64,000 nt of DNA. Source: Rugosimonospora acidiphila (GTDB lineage Bacteria > Actinomycetota > Actinomycetes > Mycobacteriales > Micromonosporaceae). Under the pieces are notes generated by a model. It searched no databases, was not told the DNA's origin, and saw only the letters and a program-made list of their open reading frames with translations. This document shows, in pieces, positions 63,707 through 64,000 of the stretch (position 1 is its first letter; every line of letters begins with the position of its first letter). Made by a program: the position numbers and the translations under genes. The stretch lies in NCBI RefSeq assembly GCF_039543385.1, contig NZ_BAABJQ010000035.1, positions 1 through 64,000 on the forward strand, read 5' to 3'.

Positions 63707-64000
63707 AGTCCATAACGATATCCGGTGGGCGGGGCCCCTGCGAACTTTCACCGGACGCCGGCGGACCGACCTGCGGATGGGCGCGAGTACCGATCGTGGT
63801 CGGTGACTGTCGACACGGGACGGTCGACGGTGGCCGGCGACGGCGCGGAGCCGGCCGTCGCGCGTGCCGCCGACGAGTCCGCGTCCACGCGCCGGTGCGT
63901 ACGTACCGATGTCCAATGGCGTCAACCGTTTCCGGGCCGACCAGCGCCCGACGAACCCGCGATTTCGGCTCGTCTCATGAGGTCCGTCCGTGAGATATGG
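63707..64000. other. No identifiable gene to window end
   Basis: Apart from the TATCGT -10 candidate (63715-63720, reverse) I see no coding sequence, RNA or repeat I can support in these 294 bases. Confidence 0.4.

Overview
The window is very GC-rich actinobacterial DNA. Gene content and order (priA-def-fmt-rsmB-rpe, an FMN-riboswitch rib operon, hisE-hisG, infC-rpmI-rplT, pheST, argCJBDFRH, and a GlgC/GlgM/GlgE/GlgB alpha-glucan block), GTG/TTG/possibly ATC starts, 1-4 bp stop/start overlaps and actinobacteria-restricted families (DUF574 methyltransferases, ECF41 sigma factor, GlgE) point to a filamentous actinomycete, probably Micromonosporaceae. That family assignment is an inference from synteny; no 16S or other marker lies in the window.

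Layout. 1-6.6 kb: 3' part of priA, then def, fmt, rsmB, rpe and a receiver-GGDEF regulator. 6.7-10.4 kb: FMN riboswitch and ribD-ribE-ribBA-ribH. 10.6-16.4 kb: a STAS protein, a reverse operon (nucleotidyltransferase, BON protein, metallophosphoesterase) divergent from a sigma factor with a membrane GerMN/Gmad2 partner, then hisE-hisG, a PH-like membrane protein and a Uma2 remnant. 16.5-22.7 kb: infC (apparent AUC start behind a long leader), rpmI, rplT, a SpoU methylase, pheS, pheT. 22.75-24.9 kb: a TnpB-only mobile element. 25-29 kb: an amidohydrolase coupled to a large LuxR-type ATPase regulator. 29.07-36.4 kb: arginine operon with tandem ARG boxes, then a DNA glycosylase. 37-42 kb: a HicB remnant, an ArsR-AHSA1 fusion with its own operator, a geranylgeranyl-reductase-like flavoprotein, a DUF574 methyltransferase, a DUF2726-like protein and a secreted hypothetical. 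42.1-50.5 kb: glgB, glgE, glgA/glgM (reverse) and glgC, pgm (forward). 50.5-64 kb: accessory genes, including an ECF41 sigma factor with its AhpD-like partner, two MFS transporters (one with an in-frame TGA close to its apparent start), a GH64 glucanase behind a 16-bp palindromic operator, a PAP2 phosphatase, an S4 protein and a proline/glutamine-rich protein.

How parts work together. The rib genes form one FMN-controlled pathway. The arg genes make arginine from N-acetylglutamate and carry their own repressor. pgm, glgC, glgM, glgE and glgB form an uninterrupted route from glucose-6-phosphate to branched alpha-glucan through maltose-1-phosphate.

Two window-wide patterns stand out. First, about a dozen genes start 6-8 nt after a TANNNT-like -10 element with no Shine-Dalgarno sequence, which suggests leaderless transcripts. 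Second, short tandem duplications (15-24 bp, often 18 bp) occur repeatedly at gene ends, in spacers and in segments coding for disordered protein. The best candidates for under-described biology are the long TnpB and its presumed guide RNA, the infC leader with a non-canonical start, the NTase-BON-phosphoesterase operon and the transporter with a TGA near its start.
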